A stretch of DNA of 41,455 bases from a virus. The notes under the pieces were generated by a model, which was given only the letters and a program-made list of their open reading frames with translations, ran no database searches and was not told where the DNA came from. The position numbers and the translations under genes are program-made. The stretch's first letter is position 1, and every line of letters starts with the position of its first letter. The DNA is taken from positions 1 through 41,455 of IMG/VR virus record IMGVR_UViG_3300021976_000036; one strand, 5' to 3'. Below are positions 15,340 through 22,562 of the stretch, in pieces.

Positions 15340-16010
15340 GCCTCGTCTTCTCCCTCGATCTCTACTGTGCGCCGGTCGTATCTGTTGCTGCGATCCACTA
15401 CCCCGTCCGAGCGGATGACAGCCGCAAGGAATCCTTCGTGCTTTGGAGTAGTGCTGATCTCCACCGTCTTGGGGATAGGCCCAACGGTGCGCTCCATTAC
15501 GTATCTAAGCATCTGCTCGCGCAGTTTGGGGTCATCCACATGGCGACTCATCTCAATGTACTCATCGGTAGCCGCCAATAGCCTCGTCTGCATCTTCTCA
15601 TTGAAGCGCCTACGGAGCTCGCGTTGGCATTGCACATGGAACTCACGCGGCACCATCGCCGGCGGTCGGCCCTTGAACATACCCCTATGATCCATCAGTT
15701 GTGCCCTCGCGAGCTCCTCAGGGTCCAGCCCCTCACAGAACTCCTCCCAGGTGTATTGCCCGGTCCGAACGCCATGGACAATCTCGCTCCAGCGCTTGCC
15801 AAGAGTGAAACGTATACGCGGCCTACCGTCATTGGCATTCCGCGCACCACCCTCGGGTACCCGCCGTTTGGCACGCCGCTCCGTCGATGCCTGGTCTGGC
15901 ATGAGCGCAGTCAGTTCCTCGGTGTCCTTGGCTAGTTGTTTCCCTCGCTCTTTTCTTGCAGCCCTAGCCCTGGTCCGGGCATCCTGTTTTAGTGGTCTTC
16001 CTGCGCTCAT
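15336..16010 (-). CDS. Probable terminase small subunit or DNA-binding protein
   Basis: A 224-residue protein. I use ATG 16010 (MSAGRPLKQDARTRARAARK), since the ORF's earlier ATG abuts its ribosome-like GGTAGG without spacing. The N-terminal 60 residues are strongly basic (RAARKERGKQLAKD, ERRAKRRV). Then comes a helical part with IRFTLGKRWSEIVHGVRTGQ, YTWEEFCEGLDPEELARAQL and a Lys/Arg-rich helix near QCQRELRRRFNEKMQTRLLA. Position at the head of the packaging genes and a basic, helical nature fit a small terminase, which recognises phage DNA, but I see no definite helix-turn-helix. Alternative: an unrelated DNA-binding protein. Confidence 0.5.
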   Translation of the reverse strand: MSAGRPLKQDARTRARAARKERGKQLAKDTEELTALMPDQASTERRAKRRVPEGGARNANDGRPRIRFTLGKRWSEIVHGVRTGQYTWEEFCEGLDPEELARAQLMDHRGMFKGRPPAMVPREFHVQCQRELRRRFNEKMQTRLLAATDEYIEMSRHVDDPKLREQMLRYVMERTVGPIPKTVEISTTPKHEGFLAAVIRSDGVVDRSNRYDRRTVEIEGEDEA

Positions 16011-16039
16011 GCCGACCATCCTACCGCGTATAGCTGCGG

Positions 16040-17014
16040 CTAGCTAACTCGGCGATATGTAGCCGGTTCTTCCCCATCCCTGATGGCCAACCGAACCGTA
16101 CTGTTCATTGCCGTGTCCACCAGCGGGCTATATACCAGCAAGGCACGGCACACGACATCGGTCTCGTTGTCGCCGGTCACCTCGATGGCCCGCAAGAGCC
16201 CTTGGTATGCAGGATCTGTCAGCAACGCCCGAAGAGGATACATCCGCTTCGATGGCTTGCGCCGCTGCAAGGGAGCCGGAGCGATGTCGCCATCGTTGAA
16301 ACTTATGCGCGGCCTACGCTCCGGCATGGTGCCAGCCCTCAGGACATCAAGGATTCCCATAGCCCGACTACCGTCTTTGAGCTCCTTGGCCTCGCTCACC
16401 ATATCTGCCAGACCGGAGATCCCGCGCTTGGTAATAGTCAGGGCATAGATAGCCGAGTCCACCGGACCCTTCGGAGAAGGGTTTAGGCTCGGCATATTGG
16501 CCAGCAACCACTCCTCCAGCCGGTCCAGTTGCCCGCTCGCCTTGGCATACGCCTCGGACATCTCTCGAAACGCTTCTGGATGATAGGGATTGTCGATAGC
16601 TTCGAGGGCAGCGTCAATCAGTGCCGCGTCTGAGTCCTCGGGGGGGTTCGTCGGCACCACGACGCCCCGTTCGGCTAGCCCTTCTTGCAGGCGTACTAAT
16701 TGCCCGGCGAAGCACCTCACGGCCTCTGCGTCGGTCTCAGACGTGTTTACCGGCACTTGCCGCTCGCTGGCAGTCAGCCACTCCCGCAAGGCTTGCGGGA
16801 TACCCCTGTCGATCAGGTAGTCGGGGGTTAGCTCGCAGTGCCGAACGAGCACCTGCGCCACCTCCTCCAGCCGAAGGGCGTCTCGGTTGGCGGCAACCCG
16901 GACAGCCTGCTCCGCACGACGGGCCTCGTCCCGCTCCTCCTCCGCTATGCTCAGGTCCGTAAGTGCCTTAGCTAACTGCTCTCCGAAGATTTTACCCACG
17001 CCGTCAGTCCCCAT
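16040..17014 (-). CDS. Hypothetical helical protein, first gene of the late operon
   Basis: A 324-residue, predominantly helical protein starting MGTDGVGKIFGEQLAKALTD. A coiled-coil start (LSIAEEERDEARRAEQAVRV) is followed by several amphipathic helices; PLRALLTDPAYQGLLRAIEV and a short C-terminal strand region end it. I recognise no domain. A GAGGGGTAGGGA ribosome site precedes the ATG, and a promoter candidate is 30-60 bases upstream, so it probably leads the late transcript. Roles in packaging or late gene control are possible but unsupported. Confidence 0.65.
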   Translation of the reverse strand: MGTDGVGKIFGEQLAKALTDLSIAEEERDEARRAEQAVRVAANRDALRLEEVAQVLVRHCELTPDYLIDRGIPQALREWLTASERQVPVNTSETDAEAVRCFAGQLVRLQEGLAERGVVVPTNPPEDSDAALIDAALEAIDNPYHPEAFREMSEAYAKASGQLDRLEEWLLANMPSLNPSPKGPVDSAIYALTITKRGISGLADMVSEAKELKDGSRAMGILDVLRAGTMPERRPRISFNDGDIAPAPLQRRKPSKRMYPLRALLTDPAYQGLLRAIEVTGDNETDVVCRALLVYSPLVDTAMNSTVRLAIRDGEEPATYRRVS

Positions 17015-17042
17015 TCCCTACCCCTCACTATTGGCTACACTA

Positions 17043-17072
17043 ATCGTATTGAACAGTATCGCACCTGATCAA
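17043..17072 (-). promoter_or_regulatory. Candidate promoter for the late operon
   Basis: On the minus strand TTGATC (17067-17072) and TACGAT (17043-17048), 18 bases apart, each match four of six sigma-70 consensus positions. It faces the first late gene (start 17014), in a gap where the surrounding sequence is unusually AT-rich for this genome. Confidence 0.4.
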
Positions 17073-17102
17073 TGTCATCCGGGCTTCTATTTCCACGAGA
17101 GA

Positions 17103-17131
17103 GCCCCGCTAGCCACCAGGGCCAACGGGGC
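17103..17131 (-). terminator. Hairpin terminator candidate after gene 17149-17766
   Basis: GCCCCG (17103-17108) pairs with CGGGGC (17126-17131) around a 17-base loop, about 18 bases past the stop of the upstream minus-strand gene. The following minus-strand bases are pyrimidine-mixed rather than a clean U-tract. Position between two operons supports a terminator. Confidence 0.45.
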
Positions 17132-17148
17132 ACGCTCATTCGCTGCGG

Positions 17149-17766
17149 TCAGTCCTCTTCGTCGTCGTCTCCGTCTTCGAGCTCTTCTTCCTTTTCAAAA
17201 TCCTCGTCTTCTATGTCGGCGGTTGTCGGAGGCTGGACAATCAGCTTCCGCTTTGCCTCGGCTGCAACGACCTCAGTCTCCCCCTCGGTCAGTTCGGCGC
17301 CCCATCCCGAGAAGATGAACTCGGGGTCCTTTCCGGTTATGCTCAGATACGCGCGATAGACCGCCTCCCGCATGGGTTGGTCAGCACCTGGAGGAACCGT
17401 ATTGGCATTGCCGATCTTGCATTCCCATATCCGGCCGACAATCTTGTCGTCTTGCTGCGGCGGAGGGGAGGCCGGTTCGGACTTCGCATCCATCACGGTC
17501 TTCAGGCTTACCGGAAGGTCGAACTCCGGGAACACATACTCGGCGGTCTTCTGGAGCGCCGGCTCCCGCTCATGCAGCCTCAGGAACAACGACCCAAGCC
17601 GCGACAACGCATCGGCCCGCCCGACATTGACCCGTATGGCGATATGCAGATTTGTTCGATTGGATGGTATCTCTTGCAGCCCTTGGAGTATCCCTCGTGC
17701 CTCTCTGGCGCACTTGATAGCTTCCTCGTGCCAGTCTTCCTGTCGCACTTCTTCTCCCGTTGCCAT
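17149..17766 (-). CDS. Hypothetical protein with acidic C-terminus
   Basis: A 205-residue protein, MATGEEVRQEDWHEEAIKCA. The N-terminal half is helical and contains NLHIAIRVNVGRADALSRLG; a Pro/Gln linker (SEPASPPPQQDD) leads to a second part with IWECKIGNANTVPPGADQPM and REAVYRAYLSITGKDPEFIF. It ends in about 25 acidic residues (EDEDFEKEEELEDGDDDEED). The acidic tail recalls DNA-mimic or ssDNA-binding-partner tails, as in the DUF669-like gene of this phage. No family recognised. TAATG coupling with the upstream gene; it is the last gene before the terminator. Confidence 0.65.
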   Translation of the reverse strand: MATGEEVRQEDWHEEAIKCAREARGILQGLQEIPSNRTNLHIAIRVNVGRADALSRLGSLFLRLHEREPALQKTAEYVFPEFDLPVSLKTVMDAKSEPASPPPQQDDKIVGRIWECKIGNANTVPPGADQPMREAVYRAYLSITGKDPEFIFSGWGAELTEGETEVVAAEAKRKLIVQPPTTADIEDEDFEKEEELEDGDDDEED

Positions 17767-18008
17767 TACCAGTCCTCTCGCCTTGGTCGTATCACCGGAC
17801 CCCTGTCCGGTCGTTGTGATGGCTCGTGCTCACCCGAATGACCATCGGTCAGAACACAGTGTCCCCCGAGGAAACGAGCCGGACAGAGCCCCTTCAGATC
17901 AGGCGTAGGCACCACTCCCGGACACCAATACACCTCCCATTCATGAGCGACATGCGTCGTTACAGAGAAGCAGAGAAGGTGTTCCACCGGCTCGTTTCCC
18001 TCTCTCAC
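17766..18008 (-). CDS. Small Cys/His-containing protein
   Basis: An 80-residue protein starting at GTG 18008, overlapping the upstream stop as GTGA. Contains WCPGVVPTPDLKGLCPARFL and GGHCVLTDGHSGEHEPSQRP; the C-x(n)-C and C..DGHSGEH elements suggest a metal-binding knuckle similar to small actinophage proteins carrying a C.L..GH.G.H motif. No function can be assigned. The C-terminus is basic. Confidence 0.6.
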   Translation of the reverse strand: MREGNEPVEHLLCFSVTTHVAHEWEVYWCPGVVPTPDLKGLCPARFLGGHCVLTDGHSGEHEPSQRPDRGPVIRPRREDW

Positions 18009-18193
18009 GAGACTCTTCCGTCCTCGCCTCTGAGACGAATGTCCTCAGCTGATGAATCGGGGTCCCCTGGATCCGTCTTCTTGATGAGGCTCATTTCCTC
18101 ATGCGGTTTGAGCTCGTGCGGGGGCGGTTGGATACGGCCCGGTGCCCCACCAAACTCGCTCTCGTCATCCGGCCTTTGCGTTGGCTGACTCAT
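18005..18193 (-). CDS. Very small polar hypothetical protein
   Basis: A 62-residue protein, MSQPTQRPDDESEFGGAPGR, Pro/Glu/Asp-rich and probably disordered, ending KTDPGDPDSSAEDIRLRGED. I prefer ATG 18193, seven bases after AAGGG, to the earlier ATG in the same frame, which lacks a ribosome site. It overlaps the upstream gene by 29 bases. No recognised family. Confidence 0.55.
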   Translation of the reverse strand: MSQPTQRPDDESEFGGAPGRIQPPPHELKPHEEMSLIKKTDPGDPDSSAEDIRLRGEDGRVS

Positions 18194-18599
18194 GCGCTTG
18201 CCCTTCTTCTCCATCTACCGTGCGGTAGTCCAACATTGAACCGGGGAGAGAGTCCAACAGGTTACCCGCTCCAATGGCCATAGCGGTACCCTCCCCTTCG
18301 TAATAGTTCTCCACCTCCCCACGCACCTTCAGCTCGGTAAGCATTTCCCGAGTGGTCGCCAACCCGAGATTAGACTTGTCTTCTGATACGGCAACCGGCA
18401 AAGCCCGATCCCCATCGTTTCCCCAATTGAGCTCCTCTACCGTTGGGTTGGCCAATGCGTGTATGAAGGCATTGTAGCCTTCCTCCCCCAACATTAGCGA
18501 GCAGCCAATCCGCGCACTGTCATCCTGCACGATGACGTTGAATACGCTCACCCCCGACACCGAGTCCTGCGTCCGGACAACCTCTACCTGAACAGCCAT
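18165..18599 (-). CDS. Hypothetical protein
   Basis: A 144-residue protein, MAVQVEVVRTQDSVSGVSVF, with alternating strands (VFNVIVQDDSARIGCSLMLG) and a helix GEEGYNAFIHALANPTVEEL, then ATTREMLTELKVRGEVENYY. It looks like a compact alpha/beta domain with a disordered end. No domain recognised. Coupled by TAATG to the gene before it. Confidence 0.65.
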   Translation of the reverse strand: MAVQVEVVRTQDSVSGVSVFNVIVQDDSARIGCSLMLGEEGYNAFIHALANPTVEELNWGNDGDRALPVAVSEDKSNLGLATTREMLTELKVRGEVENYYEGEGTAMAIGAGNLLDSLPGSMLDYRTVDGEEGQAHESANAKAG

Positions 18600-18763
18600 T
18601 ACTCTCCAGCCCCTTTACCCGCCGTGGGAAATGCTCTGTTGAGCACATCCCGTAGGTCCTTCAGCTCCCGGACCGATACCCGAAGCGTCATACCAGAGAC
18701 CTTCAGCTCCCGACCGCCGTTCTTGGTTATCTGAGACACCGAGACACTACCCTGCCGTATCAC
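18599..18763 (-). CDS. Very small beta-rich hypothetical protein
   Basis: About 54 residues, from GTG 18763: VIRQGSVSVSQITKNGGREL, VSGMTLRVSVRELKDLRDVL, NRAFPTAGKGAGE. Strand-strand-helix. The frame is open further upstream, but those residues overlap the regulator gene and look like a shadow; AGG lies a few bases before this GTG. The start is uncertain. No family. Confidence 0.5.
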   Translation of the reverse strand: MIRQGSVSVSQITKNGGRELKVSGMTLRVSVRELKDLRDVLNRAFPTAGKGAGE

Positions 18764-18785
18764 ATTCCTGTCCCTTCCGTCTGCC

Positions 18786-19010
18786 TTAATCCAGTAGCCG
18801 GTTAGGCCCTCGGACTTCTTCCTCCGTGAGGTACCCCTCCTGGATGAGATCCCGCAGGATAAGCGCCCGAACATATTTGTACCTGCTCACTCCCCGGTCC
18901 CCTAGTAGCTCGTTTAGTGCATCCCTTTCCCCCTCTGTCAGGTGTGTGCTAACCACCTTGCTCTTCAACGCCAATGGCGTTCCCGTCTGACCAACCCTCG
19001 GCTTAGGCAT
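18786..19010 (-). CDS. Ribbon-helix-helix type regulator (small)
   Basis: A 74-residue protein, MPKPRVGQTGTPLALKSKVV, with STHLTEGERDALNELLGDRG and VSRYKYVRALILRDLIQEG. A strand (KSKVVSTHL) followed by two helices with a turn containing GVSRYKYVRALI is the CopG/Arc ribbon-helix-helix arrangement, so it probably binds DNA as a dimer. The ATG follows a run of six G's almost directly; a GTG 13 codons upstream is an alternative start. It follows an AT-rich purine leader (19050-19110) and may regulate it. Target operator unknown. Confidence 0.65.
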   Translation of the reverse strand: MPKPRVGQTGTPLALKSKVVSTHLTEGERDALNELLGDRGVSRYKYVRALILRDLIQEGYLTEEEVRGPNRLLD

Positions 19011-19048
19011 ACCCCCCAATATACCACTAGAAATACTTAGCTCCCTCA

Positions 19049-19110
19049 CCCTTATTGACTTACAATATCTCTTCTCTCTTCTCTCTAATCTCTCATTAAC
19101 TATTAGTAGT
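19049..19110 (-). promoter_or_regulatory. AT-rich, purine-rich leader with a palindrome
   Basis: Minus strand: TAACTACTAATAGTTA (6-bp arms, 4-base spacer) followed by an AGAGAGAAGAGAGAAGAGA tract. A similar purine tract lies upstream of the gene at 36484-36753. It is the most AT-rich gap in this half of the window and heads a run of small genes. Possibly an operator/leader for the adjacent regulator; no clear -35/-10 pair seen. Confidence 0.4.
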
Positions 19111-19118
19111 TATGAGCA

Positions 19119-19334
19119 CTAGCTACAACACCCTTCCGGGCATTCTGGATAGTGCACAACCGGATAACCGTTTTCTTTCCAATCCAACACATCGGCAGGT
19201 ATGTCTTCTCGGTCGGCCCACTGCTCCGCCCGACCTTCAGCCTCCTCACTTTGCAACTCCAGCAACCGACGTCTGCTCCGATTTGTTTCCTTACGCACAA
19301 ACGCCGTCGGTCGACGCGGCCTCCCCCTAGCCAC
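19119..19334 (-). CDS. Small charged protein with Cys-rich C-terminus
   Basis: A 71-residue protein from GTG 19334, MARGRPRRPTAFVRKETNRS, with AAGG spaced before the start. A basic N-terminus, then a helix (RRRLLELQSEEAEGRAEQWA) and a short C-terminal part HYPECPEGCCS with three cysteines. It overlaps the resolvase gene by eight bases. Probably nucleic-acid associated from its charge; no known family. Another frame (19103-19396) covers the same stretch but lacks protein character. Confidence 0.6.
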   Translation of the reverse strand: MARGRPRRPTAFVRKETNRSRRRLLELQSEEAEGRAEQWADREDIPADVLDWKENGYPVVHYPECPEGCCS

Positions 19335-19917
19335 GACGTGTCCTTCGATACCTCGGCCGAGGCACTATCGACGGGGGCGGTGGTGGTGGCGACCAACCAA
19401 CCCGTAACCGCACCCGACGGTCGGCCACGAACCTACGAGCCAGCAATAACGCATGCCGAACCGCGTCCCGCCCATGGTCCGGCACATGCCGCGTGGCATC
19501 CAGCAGTCCCCATAACGCGAGACGCTGGTCGGTAATAGCCGTCATGGCTTCTACCGGGTGTTGCCACTCCACCCCTTGCGCCGTTCCCCGCAGCCTGTCC
19601 TTCAACACCGCGTTGAAGCACACTGGCTCCAGTAGCGTCGGATCCATACTGAGCATGCGCAAGGTAAACCACTCGCTGGTCATGACGAAGTAGTCCTCGT
19701 CATCAGTTGCCTCCTCGTACACAGCGCGGCCGACAGCCAGAAACCGATCCACGTTCTCGCTGGTATTGCTCATGTTGAACTGACCGCACTTGAGCCGCAT
19801 GCGCTTGATGTTCGGCACCAACCCCTCCGCCAATAGCGGTTCGGTGGGGATATGCATAACAGCCCATCCGGTGGTGACTCCGGGATCCGCTGAGACCACC
19901 ACCAGACGGCCGCTCAT
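19327..19917 (-). CDS. RuvC-like Holliday junction resolvase
   Basis: A 196-residue RNase H-fold nuclease. SADPGVTTGWAVMH carries the first catalytic Asp (D11), TSEWF the Glu (E82), and DHGRDAVRHALLLARRF the late Asp/Asp/His cluster (D147, D151, H155). This is the arrangement in phage RuvC-like resolvases that cut four-way junctions and branched DNA before packaging. The C-terminal 35 residues are basic and Pro-rich. It starts with an ATGA overlap with the small membrane protein gene. The catalytic pattern is clear; substrate choice is inferred. Confidence 0.8.
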   Translation of the reverse strand: MSGRLVVVSADPGVTTGWAVMHIPTEPLLAEGLVPNIKRMRLKCGQFNMSNTSENVDRFLAVGRAVYEEATDDEDYFVMTSEWFTLRMLSMDPTLLEPVCFNAVLKDRLRGTAQGVEWQHPVEAMTAITDQRLALWGLLDATRHVPDHGRDAVRHALLLARRFVADRRVRLRVGWSPPPPPPSIVPRPRYRRTRRG

Positions 19918-20105
19918 TGCTCGTGCTCCTTGCTCACCCGCACGAACACCTCGTCGTCACGACGAACAAACCAGGCAGAGAGCAACCTGCTACACACCCC
20001 GACCAGTGCCATCCCGCCGAAGACCATTACCGGCACCCACCAGAGGCCAGCGAACGCCATCCCTACCGACCACAGCGTTGCGAAAGCCAGCGCCAACACC
20101 CGCAC
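19914..20105 (-). CDS. Small membrane protein
   Basis: About 63 residues from GTG 20105: VRVLALAFATLWSVGMAFAG, then LWWVPVMVFGGMALVGVCSR and a soluble tail SAWFVRRDDEVFVRVSKEHE. Two hydrophobic segments suggest a hairpin membrane protein with the charged tail in the cytosol. The start is uncertain, since the frame extends upstream over the preceding gene. It is coupled to the resolvase by ATGA. Function unknown; inner-membrane exclusion or holin-like roles are possible but not indicated. Confidence 0.55.
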   Translation of the reverse strand: MRVLALAFATLWSVGMAFAGLWWVPVMVFGGMALVGVCSRLLSAWFVRRDDEVFVRVSKEHEQ

Positions 20106-20118
20106 CAGCCAAAGGCCC

Positions 20119-20583
20119 TTACGAGCCGTCCTGGTCGGTCTGAGGCCCGATGTCGGTACCCTGCCCAAGTGGCTTCGGCCACCTACCGAAGGGCCATCGG
20201 GCGGCCTCGGTTGCCTGCCCATCCGTGCGCTGTGCCGGGACCGTGCTGCCCATCGAGCCACCAGTACCTCCGTTGCCGTTATCTTGCTGCATCCTATCGA
20301 GCACTTCGTCTTCCCGTAGGTCCAGGTACGCACCCCACGTGACCAACACCACTCGGTACTCCAGGGCGAAGCTACCGTCTCCGGAGTGCGCCCGATACGC
20401 CGTAACGGCGAACTCCTCGCCGATGTGAATGAGGGTCCGCAGGAACCCCACCAACACTCCGCCGGTACTGCCGTCCGGAAGAACGAACTTGCGCCAAGGC
20501 CAAGGCCCGTCCAGCACCTCGCCATGCGGCGAGCGCAACTCCTGGCAGGCAAGCTCCCAGGGACGTTTCCAAACCGTCGACAC
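20119..20583 (-). CDS. Hypothetical protein with Gly/Asn-rich C-terminus
   Basis: A 154-residue protein starting at GTG 20583 (MSTVWKRPWELACQELRSPH). The N-terminal two thirds have Trp-rich strands (PWPWRKFVLPDGSTGGVLVG, VVLVTWGAYLDLREDEVLD). The last 45 residues are Gly/Asn/Thr/Gln-rich and probably disordered. No domain recognised. GGAAG precedes the start. Confidence 0.65.
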   Translation of the reverse strand: MSTVWKRPWELACQELRSPHGEVLDGPWPWRKFVLPDGSTGGVLVGFLRTLIHIGEEFAVTAYRAHSGDGSFALEYRVVLVTWGAYLDLREDEVLDRMQQDNGNGGTGGSMGSTVPAQRTDGQATEAARWPFGRWPKPLGQGTDIGPQTDQDGS

Positions 20584-20585
20584 AG

Positions 20586-20828
20586 CTACTTCCCTTCCGC
20601 CAGCAACACCAACACCACGCCACCAAGGGCGGCGAGGTTGGCATGCCGCTCCTCCGGGGTCTGAGACCAGAGCACGGCCTCGGTCAGGTTGAGTAACCCC
20701 TCATGCATCAGATCACCAACCGTGGCGTATACGTGATCGCCAGTGCCAATCGGGTTACCGAGTTCCACCCGTTGGGCGTTCTTCACACATACGTCAATGG
20801 CCTTCTGACGCTCCTCATGCGTAGCCAT
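20586..20828 (-). CDS. Small hypothetical protein
   Basis: An 80-residue, soluble, mainly helical protein, MATHEERQKAIDVCVKNAQR, with VYATVGDLMHEGLLNLTEAV and ANLAALGGVVLVLLAEGK. Its ATG overlaps the stop of the upstream 80-residue gene as TAATG, and the two are the same size and may have related folds, although I do not see clear similarity. No function recognised. Confidence 0.6.
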   Translation of the reverse strand: MATHEERQKAIDVCVKNAQRVELGNPIGTGDHVYATVGDLMHEGLLNLTEAVLWSQTPEERHANLAALGGVVLVLLAEGK

Positions 20829-21070
20829 TACCCCTCCGCCCGGTTGTCCGTCATCAGGTTTAGGCAGACACCAGCCAAATCAGCCAACGCCGACTCCGTT
20901 ATGCTCCGCCCCTCCACCATCACTCGTGCGCCGTGCTGTACCTGACGACCGACACGGAGCGCGACCCGCTTCAGAACGGCAGCTTCCGTATCAGGGTCTT
21001 CTGTCTCAACCTGATTGGTGTCCAGCCTCGAACGGTCCAGGATTAGCTCCAGTGCCTCTTGGGTTTTCAT
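20828..21070 (-). CDS. Small hypothetical protein
   Basis: An 80-residue protein, MKTQEALELILDRSRLDTNQ, helical at the start, with a basic-acidic middle (TEAAVLKRVALRVGRQVQHG) and TESALADLAGVCLNLMTDN. No domain. It overlaps the upstream gene by four bases and the next by one; translation is coupled. Confidence 0.6.
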   Translation of the reverse strand: MKTQEALELILDRSRLDTNQVETEDPDTEAAVLKRVALRVGRQVQHGARVMVEGRSITESALADLAGVCLNLMTDNRAEG

Positions 21071-21288
21071 GCTAACCGCTCCGCTTCCGCCGCTTCCGCA
21101 GCAATGGCCATGCTAAGGACCCCGCGTCGGGCGTCAGTAACGGCCTTCCCGGTGAGCCGTACCAAGCCCTCGACGCTATTACCCCGAACAACCCGCGCCA
21201 CTTTGTACGTGGTGATGGGGTCACCGTGCAGAGTGGTTACCTGAACCTCGGTACTGACGAGGACGCTATAGTTTTCCAGTGTCGGCAT
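21067..21288 (-). CDS. Small beta-rich hypothetical protein
   Basis: A 73-residue protein, MPTLENYSVLVSTEVQVTTL, reading on as HGDPITTYKVARVVRGNSVE and GLVRLTGKAVTDARRGVLSM. Strand-rich N-terminus, helical C-terminus. The start is set by AGGAGG nine bases before the ATG; the frame upstream is a ThyX shadow. No known family. Confidence 0.6.
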   Translation of the reverse strand: MPTLENYSVLVSTEVQVTTLHGDPITTYKVARVVRGNSVEGLVRLTGKAVTDARRGVLSMAIAAEAAEAERLA

Positions 21289-22247
21289 TACGCCTCCTGG
21301 GTACGCGCTGCGCCGGGAGTGGCTGCCCACTCGCGGTCGTGGATGGGCGGGAGGGCAGTTACACCCAAGTAACCAGGGGGACCCCACTCTCCCCATTCAC
21401 TGCTCGGCCGACCGGCTCTCTCGTTAGCGTCCACCCGCTCCCGGATGTTGCACGTCCGGTCGAAGCTTGCCTTGAAGGCGCACGACCCCGTTTGGTAGCA
21501 CACCGGACGGATAGCGTTGGCCAGGAACTTGAACTGCCACCGATCCGCGCCTACGGCATAGTCCTCGTCTACCGTACTCCACTCCCGGAGCGCCCTAGCC
21601 ACCTCGGCGAAGACGATACGCCAGATGAACTGTGCCTGTGTGCAGGTGCGCAAACCAGCCACATGCAATAGCTCACGGAGGCTGACCACCCAATGGATAC
21701 GGGTCTGAATAGCGTTCGGCAACAGCCCTCGCGCCTCCTCAGCCGGTACGCCGTTGTTCACCAGAGCGGCATAGGCATCCTCAATGCTGTTGAGGGTGCG
21801 TTGCCAGATACGGGCCTGAGCACTGTCCGGTTCTGCGGCAAGGGAAGGGGGGAGGGGGATGCCGCCAGCCCAATCCTCCGGCACGGCGAACCGCAGCGAC
21901 TCCTGCACGTACATGGCGTTACGACCTCGGACATGCTGATGCGTGAAGGCCCGGTCCACCCCTTCGAACAGGATGACAAAGTTGACGGACTCGAGGGCAC
22001 TGTTGAGCGCGGTTGCCTGCATGTCGGCAAACGCCTTCCGCCGTTCATCGTCGGTGATCTCGCTCAGGCTGCGCACCACCCGACCCTTATACAAAGTCGT
22101 GATAGCGGCCAGCGTGCCGAGCGGATCCGGGGTGGCGTTGAGGATACGCACCGTAGGTCCCTTGCGGGCTTCCTCCGGCATCGGCTCCTGGTGGTACTGC
22201 TGTGCGTCGGCCCAACGTTGCATTGCCTTGCCTGGCTCTTCTCCCAT
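21288..22247 (-). CDS. thyX: Divergent flavin-dependent thymidylate synthase (ThyX-like)
   Basis: A 319-residue protein, MGEEPGKAMQRWADAQQYHQ (start ATG 22247; TAATG overlap). ThyX makes dTMP from dUMP with FAD and methylenetetrahydrofolate. The segment FTHQHVRGRNAMYVQESLRF (101-120) matches the RHRxxSxNExSxRY signature in outline: His/Gln/His/Arg then E-S-x-R-F. EGVDRAFTHQ and RWQFKFLANAIRPVCYQTGS (late substrate-binding motif with R-x-L-P/C-type residues) also fit. It differs from the consensus: the usual Ser after the Arg is Gly/Arg-Asn, so activity or product may be altered. The C-terminus has extra sequence. The SDR and zinc protein genes nearby are not known ThyX partners. Confidence 0.75.
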   Translation of the reverse strand: MGEEPGKAMQRWADAQQYHQEPMPEEARKGPTVRILNATPDPLGTLAAITTLYKGRVVRSLSEITDDERRKAFADMQATALNSALESVNFVILFEGVDRAFTHQHVRGRNAMYVQESLRFAVPEDWAGGIPLPPSLAAEPDSAQARIWQRTLNSIEDAYAALVNNGVPAEEARGLLPNAIQTRIHWVVSLRELLHVAGLRTCTQAQFIWRIVFAEVARALREWSTVDEDYAVGADRWQFKFLANAIRPVCYQTGSCAFKASFDRTCNIRERVDANERAGRPSSEWGEWGPPGYLGVTALPPIHDREWAATPGAARTQEA

Positions 22248-22432
22248 TACTTCTCCTTTGCGCAACTCTCGCATACGACACGGATGACCATCCGTTCGTT
22301 TACTTTGGTGCCAACAACCGTGATCTCTCTGTATTCCTGTTCGTAGGCTACGTCTCCCGGATGTAGCTGCTTGCCGCACTTAGCTTGGCAGGGCTGTCCC
22401 GGTGCAACCCCACCATGCCCTTTCCCCTCCAT
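22247..22432 (-). CDS. Small zinc-ribbon protein
   Basis: A 61-residue protein from ATG 22432, MEGKGHGGVAPGQPCQAKCG, then KQLHPGDVAYEQEYREITVV and CESCAKEK. Two Cys pairs (C15-x3-C19 and VVCESCAKEK) bracket a beta stretch, as in small treble-clef/zinc-ribbon proteins. The frame extends upstream into the tRNA gene, where it reads as an artefact. AAGGGG lies before the start. Role unknown. Confidence 0.6.
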   Translation of the reverse strand: MEGKGHGGVAPGQPCQAKCGKQLHPGDVAYEQEYREITVVGTKVNERMVIRVVCESCAKEK

Positions 22433-22474
22433 GTCTAATCTTCCCCTTGTCGAACGTGTTGCCCTGACGATACG

Positions 22475-22558
22475 CGCTCCGGGCGGGACTCGAACCCACA
22501 CACTGACTCACCGATGAGGGGCGGCAAGCCTTGCTCTAACCATTTGAGCTACCGGAGC
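22475..22558 (-). tRNA. tRNA-like gene with extended anticodon arm (identity uncertain)
   Basis: An 84-base gene. Acceptor GCTCCGG/CCGGAGC (7 bp), D arm GCTC..GAGC with AAATGGTTA loop, T arm GTGGG-TTCGAGT-CCCGC and a short variable AGTGT are canonical. The anticodon arm is not: GGCTTGCCG pairs with CGGTGAGTC for nine positions (three G-T wobbles), closing an eight-base loop CCCCTCAT. No U33 is present. The triplet read could be CTC (Glu) or CCT (Arg); loops of eight bases occur in four-base decoding suppressor tRNAs. CCA is not encoded. I cannot assign an amino acid; a degenerate or non-decoding tRNA mimic is possible. Confidence 0.65.
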
Positions 22559-22562
22559 GAGT

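Noticed and set aside
22433-22501. N-terminal extension MWVRVPPGARI for the zinc-ribbon gene.
   Set aside because: It translates the T arm and acceptor of the tRNA, a common annotation artefact.
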